Of a stretch of 64,000 nucleotides of DNA, positions 40,172-51,390 are shown in pieces. The DNA lies in the NCBI RefSeq assembly GCF_001422985.1, contig NZ_LMNL01000036.1:69501-133500 (forward strand), read 5' to 3'. This stretch comes from Methylobacterium sp. Leaf117 (GTDB lineage: Bacteria; Pseudomonadota; Alphaproteobacteria; Rhizobiales; Beijerinckiaceae). Every line of letters begins with the position of its first letter. The stretch's first letter is position 1. A program made the position numbers and the translations under genes. The notes under the pieces are model-generated. The model made no database searches. It was given only the letters and a program-made list of their open reading frames with translations, and was not told where the DNA came from.

Positions 40172-43102
40172 ATGTCGCAGGGGGCCAGCACGCCGAAGGG
40201 CACCCTTCGGGCGCGTCTCACGGCCGCGCCGGTGCTGTCCGATCCCGAAGGTGCGGCCGCTCGGCTGGCCGAACTGGAGCCCGCGCTTCCAGCCGGGTGC
40301 CTCGATGCCCCCTTAAGGGCGCTGCTGGCGGGACTGGCCGACCACGCGCCGTTCCTCTGGCAACTCGTGCTGCGGGAGCCGGACCGCTTCGCCGCCCTGG
40401 TCGAGGCGGAGCCCGATGCGTCCCTCGCGGCGATCGTCGCCCGCCAGCGGGTGGCGGGGCGGAGCGGCGATCTCGACGCCGTCGCGAAGGCCTTGCGGCG
40501 GAACCGGGCGGAGCATGCCCTGCTGGTGGCGCTCTGCGATATCGGCGGTCTGTGGCCCCTGGCGAACGTGACCCAGGCCCTGTCCGACTTCGCCGATGCC
40601 TCGGTCCTGGCCGCCGCCGACGCGATGCTGCTGCAGGCCGCGGCGGCGGGGCGTTTCCTGCCGCGCGATCCGGACGATCCGCAAGTGGGCTCGGGCCTCA
40701 TCGTCCTGGCGCTCGGCAAGCACGGCGCGGGCGAGCTTAATTATTCCAGCGACATCGACCTCGTGGTGTTCTTCGATCCTGAGGTGGCGCCCCTCAAGGC
40801 AGACCTGCCGCCGACGCCGTTCTTCACCAAGCTGGCGCAGGGCATGGCCAAGCTGCTGCAGGAGCGGACCGCCGACGGCTACGTCCACCGCGTCGATTAC
40901 CGCCTGCGTCCGGACCCCGGTTCGACGCCGGCGGCGCTCTCGCTGAACGCAGCCTACGTCTATTACGAGAATCTCGGGCAGAATTGGGAGCGGGCCGCCT
41001 ACATCAAGGCGCGCGCCATCGCGGGCGATATCCCGGCGGGCGAGACCTTCCTGACCAACCTGCGCCCCTTCGTCTGGCGCAAGTATTTCGACTTCGCCTC
41101 CATCGCCGACGTGCACGCGATGAAGCGCCAGATCCATGCCGTGCGCGGCCACGACACGATCGCGGTGGCGGGCCACGACATCAAGCTCGGGCGCGGCGGC
41201 ATCCGGGAGATCGAATTCTTCGTCCAGACCCAGCAACTGGTCTTCGGGGGGCGCAGGCCCGAGCTGCGCGGCCGTCGCACCGTCGCGATGCTCGACAGCC
41301 TGACCCGGGACGGCTGGATCGACGCGACCGCCCGCGACGATCTTACGGCGGCCTACGACTTCTTGCGCACGATCGAGCACCGGCTCCAGATGCTGCGGGA
41401 CGAGCAGACCCAGCGCCTGCCCGCCGACACCGACGAACTCGACCGGTTCGCCCGCTTCGCCGGTTTCGCGACGCGCGAGGCTTTCGAGGCGGCGCTGCTT
41501 CACCATGCCCGCCGGGTCCAGGGCCATTACGCGCTGCTGTTCGAGGCTGAGCCCGACCTTTCCTCCGACGTGGGCGATCTCGTCTTCAGCGGGACGGGGG
41601 ACGACCCGGCCACCCTCGCAACCCTGCGCAAACTCGGGTTTCGCGAGCCCGAGCGCGCGGTGGAGACCGTGCGCGGCTGGCATTTCGGGCGGCGCCCCGC
41701 CGTGCGCACGCCGCGCGCGCGCGAAGTGCTGACGGAGCTGGTCCCGGCCCTGATGCAGGCGCTCGGTGGCACGGCGCATCCCGATACGGCCCTCGACACC
41801 CTCGACCGGGCCTTCGCCCGGATGCCGGCGGCCCTCGAACTCCTGACGATCCTGCGCTCGAACGAGCGACTTCGGCTGCTCTTCGCCGATCTCCTCGGTA
41901 CGGCCCCGCGCCTCGCCGAGACCGTGGCGTTCAGCCCCCATGTTCTCGATGCGGTGATCGATCGCGATTTCGCCGAGGCCGAAACGGATGCCGGTGCCCT
42001 GGCGACGCAGTTCCGGGCGCGCCTGGGCAATCCGACCGATCATGAGGATTTCCTGGACCGGAGCCGCGACGCGGCGCGCCAATTACGCTTCCTCACCGGC
42101 GCGCGCCTGCTCTCGGGCGTCCTTTCTCCGGAAGAAGCCGGTCGCGCCTTCGCGGGCATTGCCGACGCGGTGATCGCCGCCACGGTGGAGCGCGTCTCCG
42201 CGGGCTTCTTCGCCGAGCACGGTGCGGTGCCGCAGGGGCGCTTCGCGGTCCTCGGTCTCGGCCGGCTCGGCTCGCGCCAGCTCACGGCCGATTCCGATCT
42301 CGATCTCGTGCTGGTCTATGATTTCGATTCCACCGACCGGATGAGTGCCGGGCCGAGGCCTCTGGACGCGGCGGTGGCCTACAACCGCCTGGCCCAGCGC
42401 ATCGTCGCCGCCCTCACGGTGCCGACCCGCCGCGGGCATCTTTATGAGGTCGACCTGCGCCTGCGGCCCGGCGGTGGCCAGGGACCGGTGGCCGTGCAGT
42501 GGCGCGGCTTCCGAACCTATCAGGCCGAAGACGCCGAACTCTGGGAGCACATGGCTCTGACCCGGGCGCGTGTCATCGTCGGCGATGCGAGCCTCACGGG
42601 CGATCTCGACGGGGAGATCCGCGCCCTCGTGAGCCGTCCGAGGCCGGCGGCAGAAGTCCATCGCGCGGTTCGGGACATGCGCCGCCTCGTGGAAGCGGAA
42701 AAGGGTCATCGGGGGGCCCTCGACCTCAAGCTCGCCCCCGGCGGTCTGCTCGACCTCGACTTCCTGGCCCAGGCCCTCGTGCTCGGGCAGGCGCATGCGA
42801 CGCTGGATCTCATCGGACTCGGGGCCTGCGCGGTGTTCAGCCGCGCGGCCGATCACGGCCTGCTTCGACGATCGGACGCCGACCGGCTCGCGGAGGCCTA
42901 CCGCCAGTTCGACGATGTCCTGCACTGGCAGAGACTGATGGTCGAAGGCGATCCGGCCGAGGCCGCGCCGGTGGCCCTGTCGCGATTGGCGGTGGCGATG
43001 GGGGCGCCCGATGCGGCGCGACTGGTCGCGGCCCTGGACGAGACTCGCGCCGAGGTGCGCGCCCTCTTCGACCGTCTGCTCGGTGCCGGCGCGGCGGACT
43101 GA
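40172..43102 (+). CDS. glnE: bifunctional glutamine synthetase adenylyltransferase/deadenylylase
   Basis: Controls glutamine synthetase by adding and removing AMP in response to PII. The 976-residue protein has two nucleotidyltransferase domains. The N-terminal one (deadenylylase) has NYSSDIDLVVFFD near residue 190; the C-terminal one (adenylyltransferase) has TADSDLDLVLVYD near 705. Regulatory helices lie between them. A GGAGGA site stands before the ATG, three bases after the kinase gene. It converges with pleC. Confidence 0.97.
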   Translation: MSQGASTPKGTLRARLTAAPVLSDPEGAAARLAELEPALPAGCLDAPLRALLAGLADHAPFLWQLVLREPDRFAALVEAEPDASLAAIVARQRVAGRSGDLDAVAKALRRNRAEHALLVALCDIGGLWPLANVTQALSDFADASVLAAADAMLLQAAAAGRFLPRDPDDPQVGSGLIVLALGKHGAGELNYSSDIDLVVFFDPEVAPLKADLPPTPFFTKLAQGMAKLLQERTADGYVHRVDYRLRPDPGSTPAALSLNAAYVYYENLGQNWERAAYIKARAIAGDIPAGETFLTNLRPFVWRKYFDFASIADVHAMKRQIHAVRGHDTIAVAGHDIKLGRGGIREIEFFVQTQQLVFGGRRPELRGRRTVAMLDSLTRDGWIDATARDDLTAAYDFLRTIEHRLQMLRDEQTQRLPADTDELDRFARFAGFATREAFEAALLHHARRVQGHYALLFEAEPDLSSDVGDLVFSGTGDDPATLATLRKLGFREPERAVETVRGWHFGRRPAVRTPRAREVLTELVPALMQALGGTAHPDTALDTLDRAFARMPAALELLTILRSNERLRLLFADLLGTAPRLAETVAFSPHVLDAVIDRDFAEAETDAGALATQFRARLGNPTDHEDFLDRSRDAARQLRFLTGARLLSGVLSPEEAGRAFAGIADAVIAATVERVSAGFFAEHGAVPQGRFAVLGLGRLGSRQLTADSDLDLVLVYDFDSTDRMSAGPRPLDAAVAYNRLAQRIVAALTVPTRRGHLYEVDLRLRPGGGQGPVAVQWRGFRTYQAEDAELWEHMALTRARVIVGDASLTGDLDGEIRALVSRPRPAAEVHRAVRDMRRLVEAEKGHRGALDLKLAPGGLLDLDFLAQALVLGQAHATLDLIGLGACAVFSRAADHGLLRRSDADRLAEAYRQFDDVLHWQRLMVEGDPAEAAPVALSRLAVAMGAPDAARLVAALDETRAEVRALFDRLLGAGAAD

Positions 43103-43124
43103 TCCGCCCACTCGACCGCAGCGG

Positions 43125-45515
<2,391 letters not shown>

Positions 45516-45708
45516 GAACGAACTCCGCAATTGGGATTGTCTGGCCTGGAGCGCGGATCAACCCGCGTTCCGAATCGTATACGATTCAACATTTCCGCCG
45601 GGGGTTTGTCCACGCGTTTTTTCCGGCCACGCTTGACTCCCCGCGCGAATCGAAGCGCGGAAATCCGTCTCCGATCCGTCTGAAAAACTGATTCCCGCCA
45701 AACACTTG

Positions 45709-48339
45709 CTAGCCGGCAAGCGTCCGCTGGAGGATGTCCGAAACGTCCCGTGACAGACCCGCAACACCCTGAATTTTCGTAAGCGCGGCCTTTGCCCGGT
45801 CGCGGCGTTCCGGCTCCATCATCCGCCACGATCCAAAAGCCGTCAGCAGGCGTGCGGCCACCTGCGGGTTGGTCGAATCGAGTGCCAGAACCGCGTCTGC
45901 CACAAGAGCATAGCCGGTGCCGTCCGGCCGGTTGAACTGAGTCGGATTTGCCATCCCGAAACTACCGATCAGGGACCGGACGCGGTTGGGATTGGTCATG
46001 GTGAAGGCCGGATGCCCCTGGAGCCGGCGGATGCGCTCCGGCGTGCCCTCGTCGGGAATCGTCGCCTGGATCGCCAGCCACTTGTCGAGGACCAGGGGCT
46101 CCGACCGGTAATCCGTGGCGAAACGCGCGAGCGCATCCTCGCGGGCCGGGCCGGAGACCTGGGCCAGGACCGCCAGGGCCGCGAGACGATCGGTCATCGT
46201 GGTGGCGGCCTCCATCTGGGCGAGGGCGAGACCGGTCGCGGCCTCGGGATCGGCCGCCGACATCAGGTCGAGGGCGGCGTTGCGCAACGCCCGCCGCCCG
46301 GCTGCCGCCGAATCGGGGCTGAAGGGCATGCCCGCCGGTTCAGCCAGTGCTTCACGCAGGCCGGCGAGCCGGTCGCGAAGGCACGCTCCGAGGTGCCGCC
46401 GCAGGGCATGGCGTGCCCGATGGATCGCGTCCGGATCGATGTCCGCCGCGATCTCGTTGGCCACGTCGGCCTCGCTCGGCAGGGCGAGGATCAGGGCGGC
46501 GAAGGCCGGATCGGACAGGGCCTCGGCGTCGAGGAAGGCGGCGAGCGCGGTGCCGAGGCCCTCGGCGCCAGCGTCGGAGACCGTGCCCGAGCGCGATCCC
46601 TGGACCAGCAGGCGCATGGCCACGCCCTGGGCCGCCTGCCAGCGGTTGAACGCATCCGGGTCGTGGCGCAACAGGGTCAGCGAATCGGCATCGGTCATCT
46701 CGATCTCGACCCGGACCGGGGCGGAGAAGCCGCGGAACAGCGACGGCACCGGGCGTTCGCCGACGTTCGTGACGACGAGGGTGTCGGTGTGCCGTTCGAG
46801 CACGAACACGCCGTCCTCCATCCGGTCGCTCCGCGCCGCGACGAGGGGACCGTCCGGCCCGACGAGGCCGAGCCGGATCGGAATCACCAGGGGCGGGCTG
46901 TCGGACGCGCCCGGCAGGCTCTGCCGAAAGTCCAGGCGGTAGGTCCGGGCCTGCGGATCGTAATGCGCCTGCACCGCGACGCGCGGCGTGCCGGGGCGTT
47001 CGTACCAGCGCGCAAAGGCGCTGAGATCGCGCCCGGAGGTCGCCGCGAAAGCGGCGAGGAAATCCTCCACCGTGGCGGCCGTGCCGTCGTTGTCGGTGAA
47101 GTAGCGGTCCATCCCGGCCCGGAAGGCTTGCGCGCCCAGGAGCGTGCGCAGCATCCGTACGATCTCGGCGCCCTTCTCGTAGACCGTGGCCGTGTAGAAG
47201 TTGTTGATCTCGGTGTACTGCCTCGGCCGAACCGGATGGGCGAGGGGACCGGCATCCTCGGGGAACTGCCGGGCGCGCAGGGTACGGACCTCGCCAATGC
47301 GATGGACGGCGCGCGAGCGCATGTCGGAGGAGAATTCCTGGTCGCGGAAGACCGTCAGGCCCTCCTTGAGGCAGAGCTGGAACCAGTCCCGGCAGGTGAT
47401 GCGATTGCCGGTCCAGTTGTGGAAATACTCGTGCGCGATGATCGCCTCGATGGCCGCGTAATCCGCATCCGTCGCGGTCTCGGGCGAGGCGAGCACGTAG
47501 CGGTCGTTGAAGATGTTGAGGCCCTTGTTCTCCATCGCTCCCATGTTGAAGTCGGAGACGGCGACGACGTTGAATACGTCGAGGTCGTAGGCGCGGCCGA
47601 AGGCGGTCTCGTCCCAGGCCATCGAGCGCGCGACCGCGTCGAGGGCGTAATCGGCACGGTCGGCCTTGCCGGGTTCGACGTAGACGGCGAGTTCGACAAT
47701 GCGGCCCTCGCTGGTGGTGAAGGGGCGCCGCACCAGATCGAGGCGCCCGCCCACGAGAGCGAAGAGATAGGCCGGCTTCGGGTGCGGATCGTGCCAGATC
47801 GCGAAGTGGCGCCCGGGACCGGCCTCGCCGCGCTCCACCGGGTTGCCGTTGCCGAGGAGCACCGGCGCCTCGTCGCGGTCGGCCTCGATCCGGGTGGTGT
47901 AGACCGCCATCACGTCCGGCCGGTCGAGGAAATAGGTGATCCGGCGGAAGCCGTCGGCCTCGCACTGGGTGCAGTAGACGCCGTTGGAGCGATACAGCCC
48001 CATCAGCTTGGTGTTGGCCGTGGGATCGACCCGTGTGGCGATGCTGAGGGTGAACGGGCCGGCCGGGGGATGCGGCAGCGTGAGGCTCGACGGGGTGAGG
48101 CTGTAGGCCTCGGGCGGAAGGGGCTGACCGTCCAGGACGAGGCCGACGAGGGTCAGGTCCTCGCCATCGAGCACCAGGGGCGCCCCGGGGCGCCCGGCCG
48201 GATTGGGGTGGAGGGTCAGTTCAGCCCGCACCGTCGTCGCGCTCGGGTGGAGCGCCACGTCGAGAGCCACCGTCCCGATCAGGTAGTCGCTCGGGCGGTA
48301 ATCCTCCAGGCGGATCGGGATGGGCGTTTCGGTGCGCAT
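45709..48339 (-). CDS. pepN: aminopeptidase N
   Basis: A broad-specificity zinc aminopeptidase of 876 residues, the E. coli PepN size class. GAMENKGLNIFN precedes the zinc site HEYFHNWTGNR (His303, Glu304, His307) and Glu326 in LKEG. There is no signal peptide. The ATG at 48339 matches the family N-terminus; the longer upstream frame was not used. It is divergent from the glyoxalase-family gene. Confidence 0.97.
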   Translation of the reverse strand: MRTETPIPIRLEDYRPSDYLIGTVALDVALHPSATTVRAELTLHPNPAGRPGAPLVLDGEDLTLVGLVLDGQPLPPEAYSLTPSSLTLPHPPAGPFTLSIATRVDPTANTKLMGLYRSNGVYCTQCEADGFRRITYFLDRPDVMAVYTTRIEADRDEAPVLLGNGNPVERGEAGPGRHFAIWHDPHPKPAYLFALVGGRLDLVRRPFTTSEGRIVELAVYVEPGKADRADYALDAVARSMAWDETAFGRAYDLDVFNVVAVSDFNMGAMENKGLNIFNDRYVLASPETATDADYAAIEAIIAHEYFHNWTGNRITCRDWFQLCLKEGLTVFRDQEFSSDMRSRAVHRIGEVRTLRARQFPEDAGPLAHPVRPRQYTEINNFYTATVYEKGAEIVRMLRTLLGAQAFRAGMDRYFTDNDGTAATVEDFLAAFAATSGRDLSAFARWYERPGTPRVAVQAHYDPQARTYRLDFRQSLPGASDSPPLVIPIRLGLVGPDGPLVAARSDRMEDGVFVLERHTDTLVVTNVGERPVPSLFRGFSAPVRVEIEMTDADSLTLLRHDPDAFNRWQAAQGVAMRLLVQGSRSGTVSDAGAEGLGTALAAFLDAEALSDPAFAALILALPSEADVANEIAADIDPDAIHRARHALRRHLGACLRDRLAGLREALAEPAGMPFSPDSAAAGRRALRNAALDLMSAADPEAATGLALAQMEAATTMTDRLAALAVLAQVSGPAREDALARFATDYRSEPLVLDKWLAIQATIPDEGTPERIRRLQGHPAFTMTNPNRVRSLIGSFGMANPTQFNRPDGTGYALVADAVLALDSTNPQVAARLLTAFGSWRMMEPERRDRAKAALTKIQGVAGLSRDVSDILQRTLAG

Positions 48340-48468
48340 GCGGGGTCCTTCGGCTGCGGCGCCACTGTGCGGGCGAGGCGGCGCCGGCGCAACGCGCCGT
48401 CTGACAGGCGCGTTGACGCGCACCCACCTGGGGCCACATAGGCGCTATTCCTCGGAGAGCACCAACCC

Positions 48469-48909
48469 ATGCGATTCCTTCACACCATGGTCCGCGTCGC
48501 CGACCTCGACCGCGCCCTCGACTTCTACGTCAACACCTTCGGGCTTCAGGAGGTGCGCCGCGTCGACAACGAGAAAGGCCGCTTCACCCTGGTTTTCCTG
48601 GCGGCCCCCGACGATGCCGGCACCGCCAAGGAGACCCAGGCCCCGGTCATCGAGCTGACCCATAACTGGGACCCCGAGACCTATTCGGGTGGCCGCAACT
48701 TCGGGCATCTCGCCTACGAGGTCGATGACATCTACGCCTTCTGCGCCAAGCTGCAGGCTGCCGGAATCACGATCAACCGCCCGCCGCGCGACGGCAACAT
48801 GGCCTTCGTGAAGTCCCCCGACGGCATCTCCATCGAGCTGCTGCAGAAGGGGCCGGCCAAGCCGCCGCAGGAGCCCTGGTCCTCGATGGAAAACACCGGC
48901 ACCTGGTAA
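48469..48909 (+). CDS. gloA: lactoylglutathione lyase (glyoxalase I) family
   Basis: Likely converts the methylglyoxal-glutathione adduct to S-lactoylglutathione. The 146-residue VOC-fold protein begins FLHTMVRVADLDRALDFY with a metal His near residue 5. It has Glu in VIELTHNW, His in FGHLAYEVDD, and ISIELLQKG at the end. These fit Ni/Zn-dependent GloA. A GGAGAG site lies 10 bases before the ATG. Confidence 0.93.
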   Translation: MRFLHTMVRVADLDRALDFYVNTFGLQEVRRVDNEKGRFTLVFLAAPDDAGTAKETQAPVIELTHNWDPETYSGGRNFGHLAYEVDDIYAFCAKLQAAGITINRPPRDGNMAFVKSPDGISIELLQKGPAKPPQEPWSSMENTGTW

Positions 48910-48945
48910 GCTCCCAGCCTCCGACCGTGAGGGTTTGCAATTGCA

Positions 48946-48979
48946 AGAGCCGCCTGCACCGAAAGGTGCGGGCGGCTCT
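48946..48979. terminator. strong bidirectional hairpin after gloA
   Basis: A 15-bp arm starting AGAGCCGCC and its complement ending GGCGGCTCT pair, with one mismatch, around a GAAA tetraloop. The hairpin sits between gloA (+) and the 55-codon gene (-) and could end both transcripts. It is preceded by a TTGCAATTGCAA palindrome. T-runs are short. Confidence 0.7.
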
Positions 48980-48990
48980 CGACCTTCGAA

Positions 48991-49158
48991 TCAAGGCTCG
49001 GGCACGGGTGTGATGCCGAGTTGGCTGAGCTTGGCCGTCACGGTCTCGATCGGCCGACGCAGCTTCAGGCTCATCACCGAGACGGGGATGCCCTCGCGCG
49101 CCATCGCGGTGAGTTGCTGGACGGATTCGAGCGTCCAGGCCGTGTCGTTCGTCGCCAT
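48991..49158 (-). CDS. 55-residue HTH-like small protein
   Basis: A short gene with an excellent GGAGGAAG ribosome-binding site just before the ATG at 49158. The protein starts MATNDTAWTLESVQQLTAMA and ends LSQLGITPVPEP. The pattern WT.E.V..L...A..G.....M...L......V..KL..LG resembles the short homeodomain-like HTH of GcrA and related alphaproteobacterial proteins. That link is inference from pattern. It lies between gloA and rnpB, has no membrane segment, and its codon use fits the window. Confidence 0.75.
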   Translation of the reverse strand: MATNDTAWTLESVQQLTAMAREGIPVSVMSLKLRRPIETVTAKLSQLGITPVPEP

Positions 49159-49429
49159 CGCTTCCTCCTGTTCCGAACGCTGTCTGCGGTGCGGGTCTGC
49201 CCGCCTCGCCCTTCGAGACGTGGCACTGACGAGGATGTGGACAAGGGGACGCGCGAAGGGGCGGGCGAGCGGGCAGGCAAGTCCTCCTCCAAGATGGCAG
49301 CAAGCCGGGCGCCGGAAATCTCGCGCCCCCGTGCGGAACGTCGCGCCGGATGTCCCCCGGGCCTTCTCACTCGAGCCTTCTCACTCGGGCCTTGACCCCC
49401 GGCCCGCGCCCGGCGCACACCCGCGCCGG
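49159..49429. other. rnpB upstream region
   Basis: No gene is supported here. A near-perfect tandem duplication of CCTTCTCACTCG lies at about 49362-49387. A TTGACC at 49392-49397, about 33 bases before the 5' end of rnpB, is a possible -35 element; the matching -10 (GCACAC) is weak. Confidence 0.4.
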
Positions 49430-49840
<411 letters not shown>

Positions 49841-50331
49841 ACCTCGCGTTTCGGGAGCTGCCCAAGCGGATACCGGCATGTCCGGGCTGCCGCGTCAAAA
49901 TGCGCCGGACCGATTTCAAGCGCGACGGCCGGTGTTCCGCCTCCGGGATCGCTCGTGGTTCAAGCCGGCGCAAGCATTTGGACGCCGTGCCGTAAGTTAT
50001 CGGACCGAATCCTTGGCGGAAATTTCGGTTTCAGATCAAGATCGAACCCTTCGAACCGGATGACCAAGGATTTCGATCGGATACGATCGCACCAGAACGC
50101 CGGGCATCGGAAATTGTCTTCCTGACCTAACGAAGGACTTGTTTCGGAGGTGCCAGAGACAGCTGGAAAACATGGAATGAAGATCCGTCGTTCTTCAATT
50201 ACATGGCGGAATCTATTGGGTTTATAAAATATTCAAGCAAAGAAATATTTAATTCAATTCCCGTATTCGGGCTTCCTCAAGTCGAGATTCGTTTCTTTCG
50301 ACTATTGGCGGAACCGGTCCGAGGTTAGGCA
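49841..50331. other. 491-base AT-richer region between rnpB and the peroxidase gene
   Basis: No gene is supported on either strand. G+C drops sharply from about 50100 to 50290, the most AT-rich stretch in the window. mraZ, which often precedes rsmH, is not found here or further on. A candidate promoter lies at 50199-50230. Confidence 0.6.
50199..50230 (+). promoter_or_regulatory. possible promoter of the peroxidase gene
   Basis: TATAAAAT at 50223-50230 matches a -10 element; TTACAT at 50199-50204 is a weak -35 with 18-base spacing. This gives a leader of about 95 bases before the ATG at 50332. Confidence 0.35.
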
Positions 50332-51342
50332 ATGGCTTTTCTGCGCGGGGTGATGATGCTGGCCGTCGGCATGGTGTTGTATGCGGGCGACGGGGCGACT
50401 TCGGCAGAATTGGACGATCTCAAAGCGCGTTACAAACGTCCGACCGCGATCCCGTTTCCGGAGGCCGCGCCCTATTCGCCGCAATTGGCGACGCTGGGCA
50501 AGATGCTGTTCTTCGATCCTCGTTTGAGCGGCAAGCAGAACCTGAGCTGCGCCAGCTGCCACAATCCCTCCTTCGGCTTCGAGGTCCCGGTCGCCGGTGC
50601 CATCGGGGCGACCAACACGCCGCTGGGCCGCAAGGCCCCGACCGTGCTGAACGCCGCCTGGATTCCGACCCTGTTCTGGGACGGGCGCGCGCCGGACCTC
50701 GAGACGCAGGCGATGGGGCCGATCACCGCGGATGCGGAGATGGACGGCAAGTTTCCCGAAATCATCACCCGCCTGAAGGGCACGCCGGAATACGCGGCCT
50801 GGTTCGCCAAACTGTTTCCCGGCAAGGGCGTGACGCAGGAGGCGATCCTCACCGCGATCGCGACCTATGAGCGGACGGTTGTGTCCGGGTGGGCCCCGTT
50901 CGACCGCTGGGTGGACGGCGATGAGGCGGCGATGGCGCCAGCCGCGCAACGGGGCTTCGCTCTGTTCAACGGGAAGGCCGGTTGCGCCGGCTGCCACACC
51001 GGATGGAACTTTACCGACAACCAGTTCCACGACCTCGGCCTCCCGACCAAGGATATCGGGCGCGCGGCCTTCGAACCGGATGCGCCCCTGGCACGCCATG
51101 CCTTCAAGACGCCGGGCCTGCGCAATCTGACCTACCGCGCGCCCTTCGGCCATGCCGGCCAGTTCGCCAACCTGGAGTCGATCGTCGACTTTTACGAGAC
51201 CGGAGGCATCGTCCGCCCGTCGAAGTCGCCGCTGATGAAGCCCCTCCGGCTGGCGCCGGAGGAGCGCGCCGACCTGATCGCGTTCCTGCGTTCCCTCACT
51301 GCGGAGCAGACCCGGACGGCGCTGCCGAATCTTCCGAACTGA
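50332..51342 (+). CDS. di-haem cytochrome c peroxidase (MauG/CcpA family)
   Basis: A 336-residue exported di-haem protein. After a signal peptide ending near residue 25 come two c-type haem sites: CASCH at residues 73-77 and CAGCH at 218-222. GRKAPTVLNAAWIPTLFWDGRA and FKTPGLRNLTYRAPFGHAGQF are typical of the bacterial cytochrome c peroxidase/MauG group. It probably reduces peroxide in the periplasm, but MauG-like protein oxidation cannot be excluded. A GAGG site lies before the ATG. Confidence 0.92.
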   Translation: MAFLRGVMMLAVGMVLYAGDGATSAELDDLKARYKRPTAIPFPEAAPYSPQLATLGKMLFFDPRLSGKQNLSCASCHNPSFGFEVPVAGAIGATNTPLGRKAPTVLNAAWIPTLFWDGRAPDLETQAMGPITADAEMDGKFPEIITRLKGTPEYAAWFAKLFPGKGVTQEAILTAIATYERTVVSGWAPFDRWVDGDEAAMAPAAQRGFALFNGKAGCAGCHTGWNFTDNQFHDLGLPTKDIGRAAFEPDAPLARHAFKTPGLRNLTYRAPFGHAGQFANLESIVDFYETGGIVRPSKSPLMKPLRLAPEERADLIAFLRSLTAEQTRTALPNLPN

Positions 51343-51390
51343 AACCTGCCGAACGGCGCTTGAACCAAGTCCGATACGAGAGCCACCGCG

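Noticed and set aside
46012..48441. 809-codon plus frame opposite pepN
   Set aside because: Antisense shadow of aminopeptidase N.
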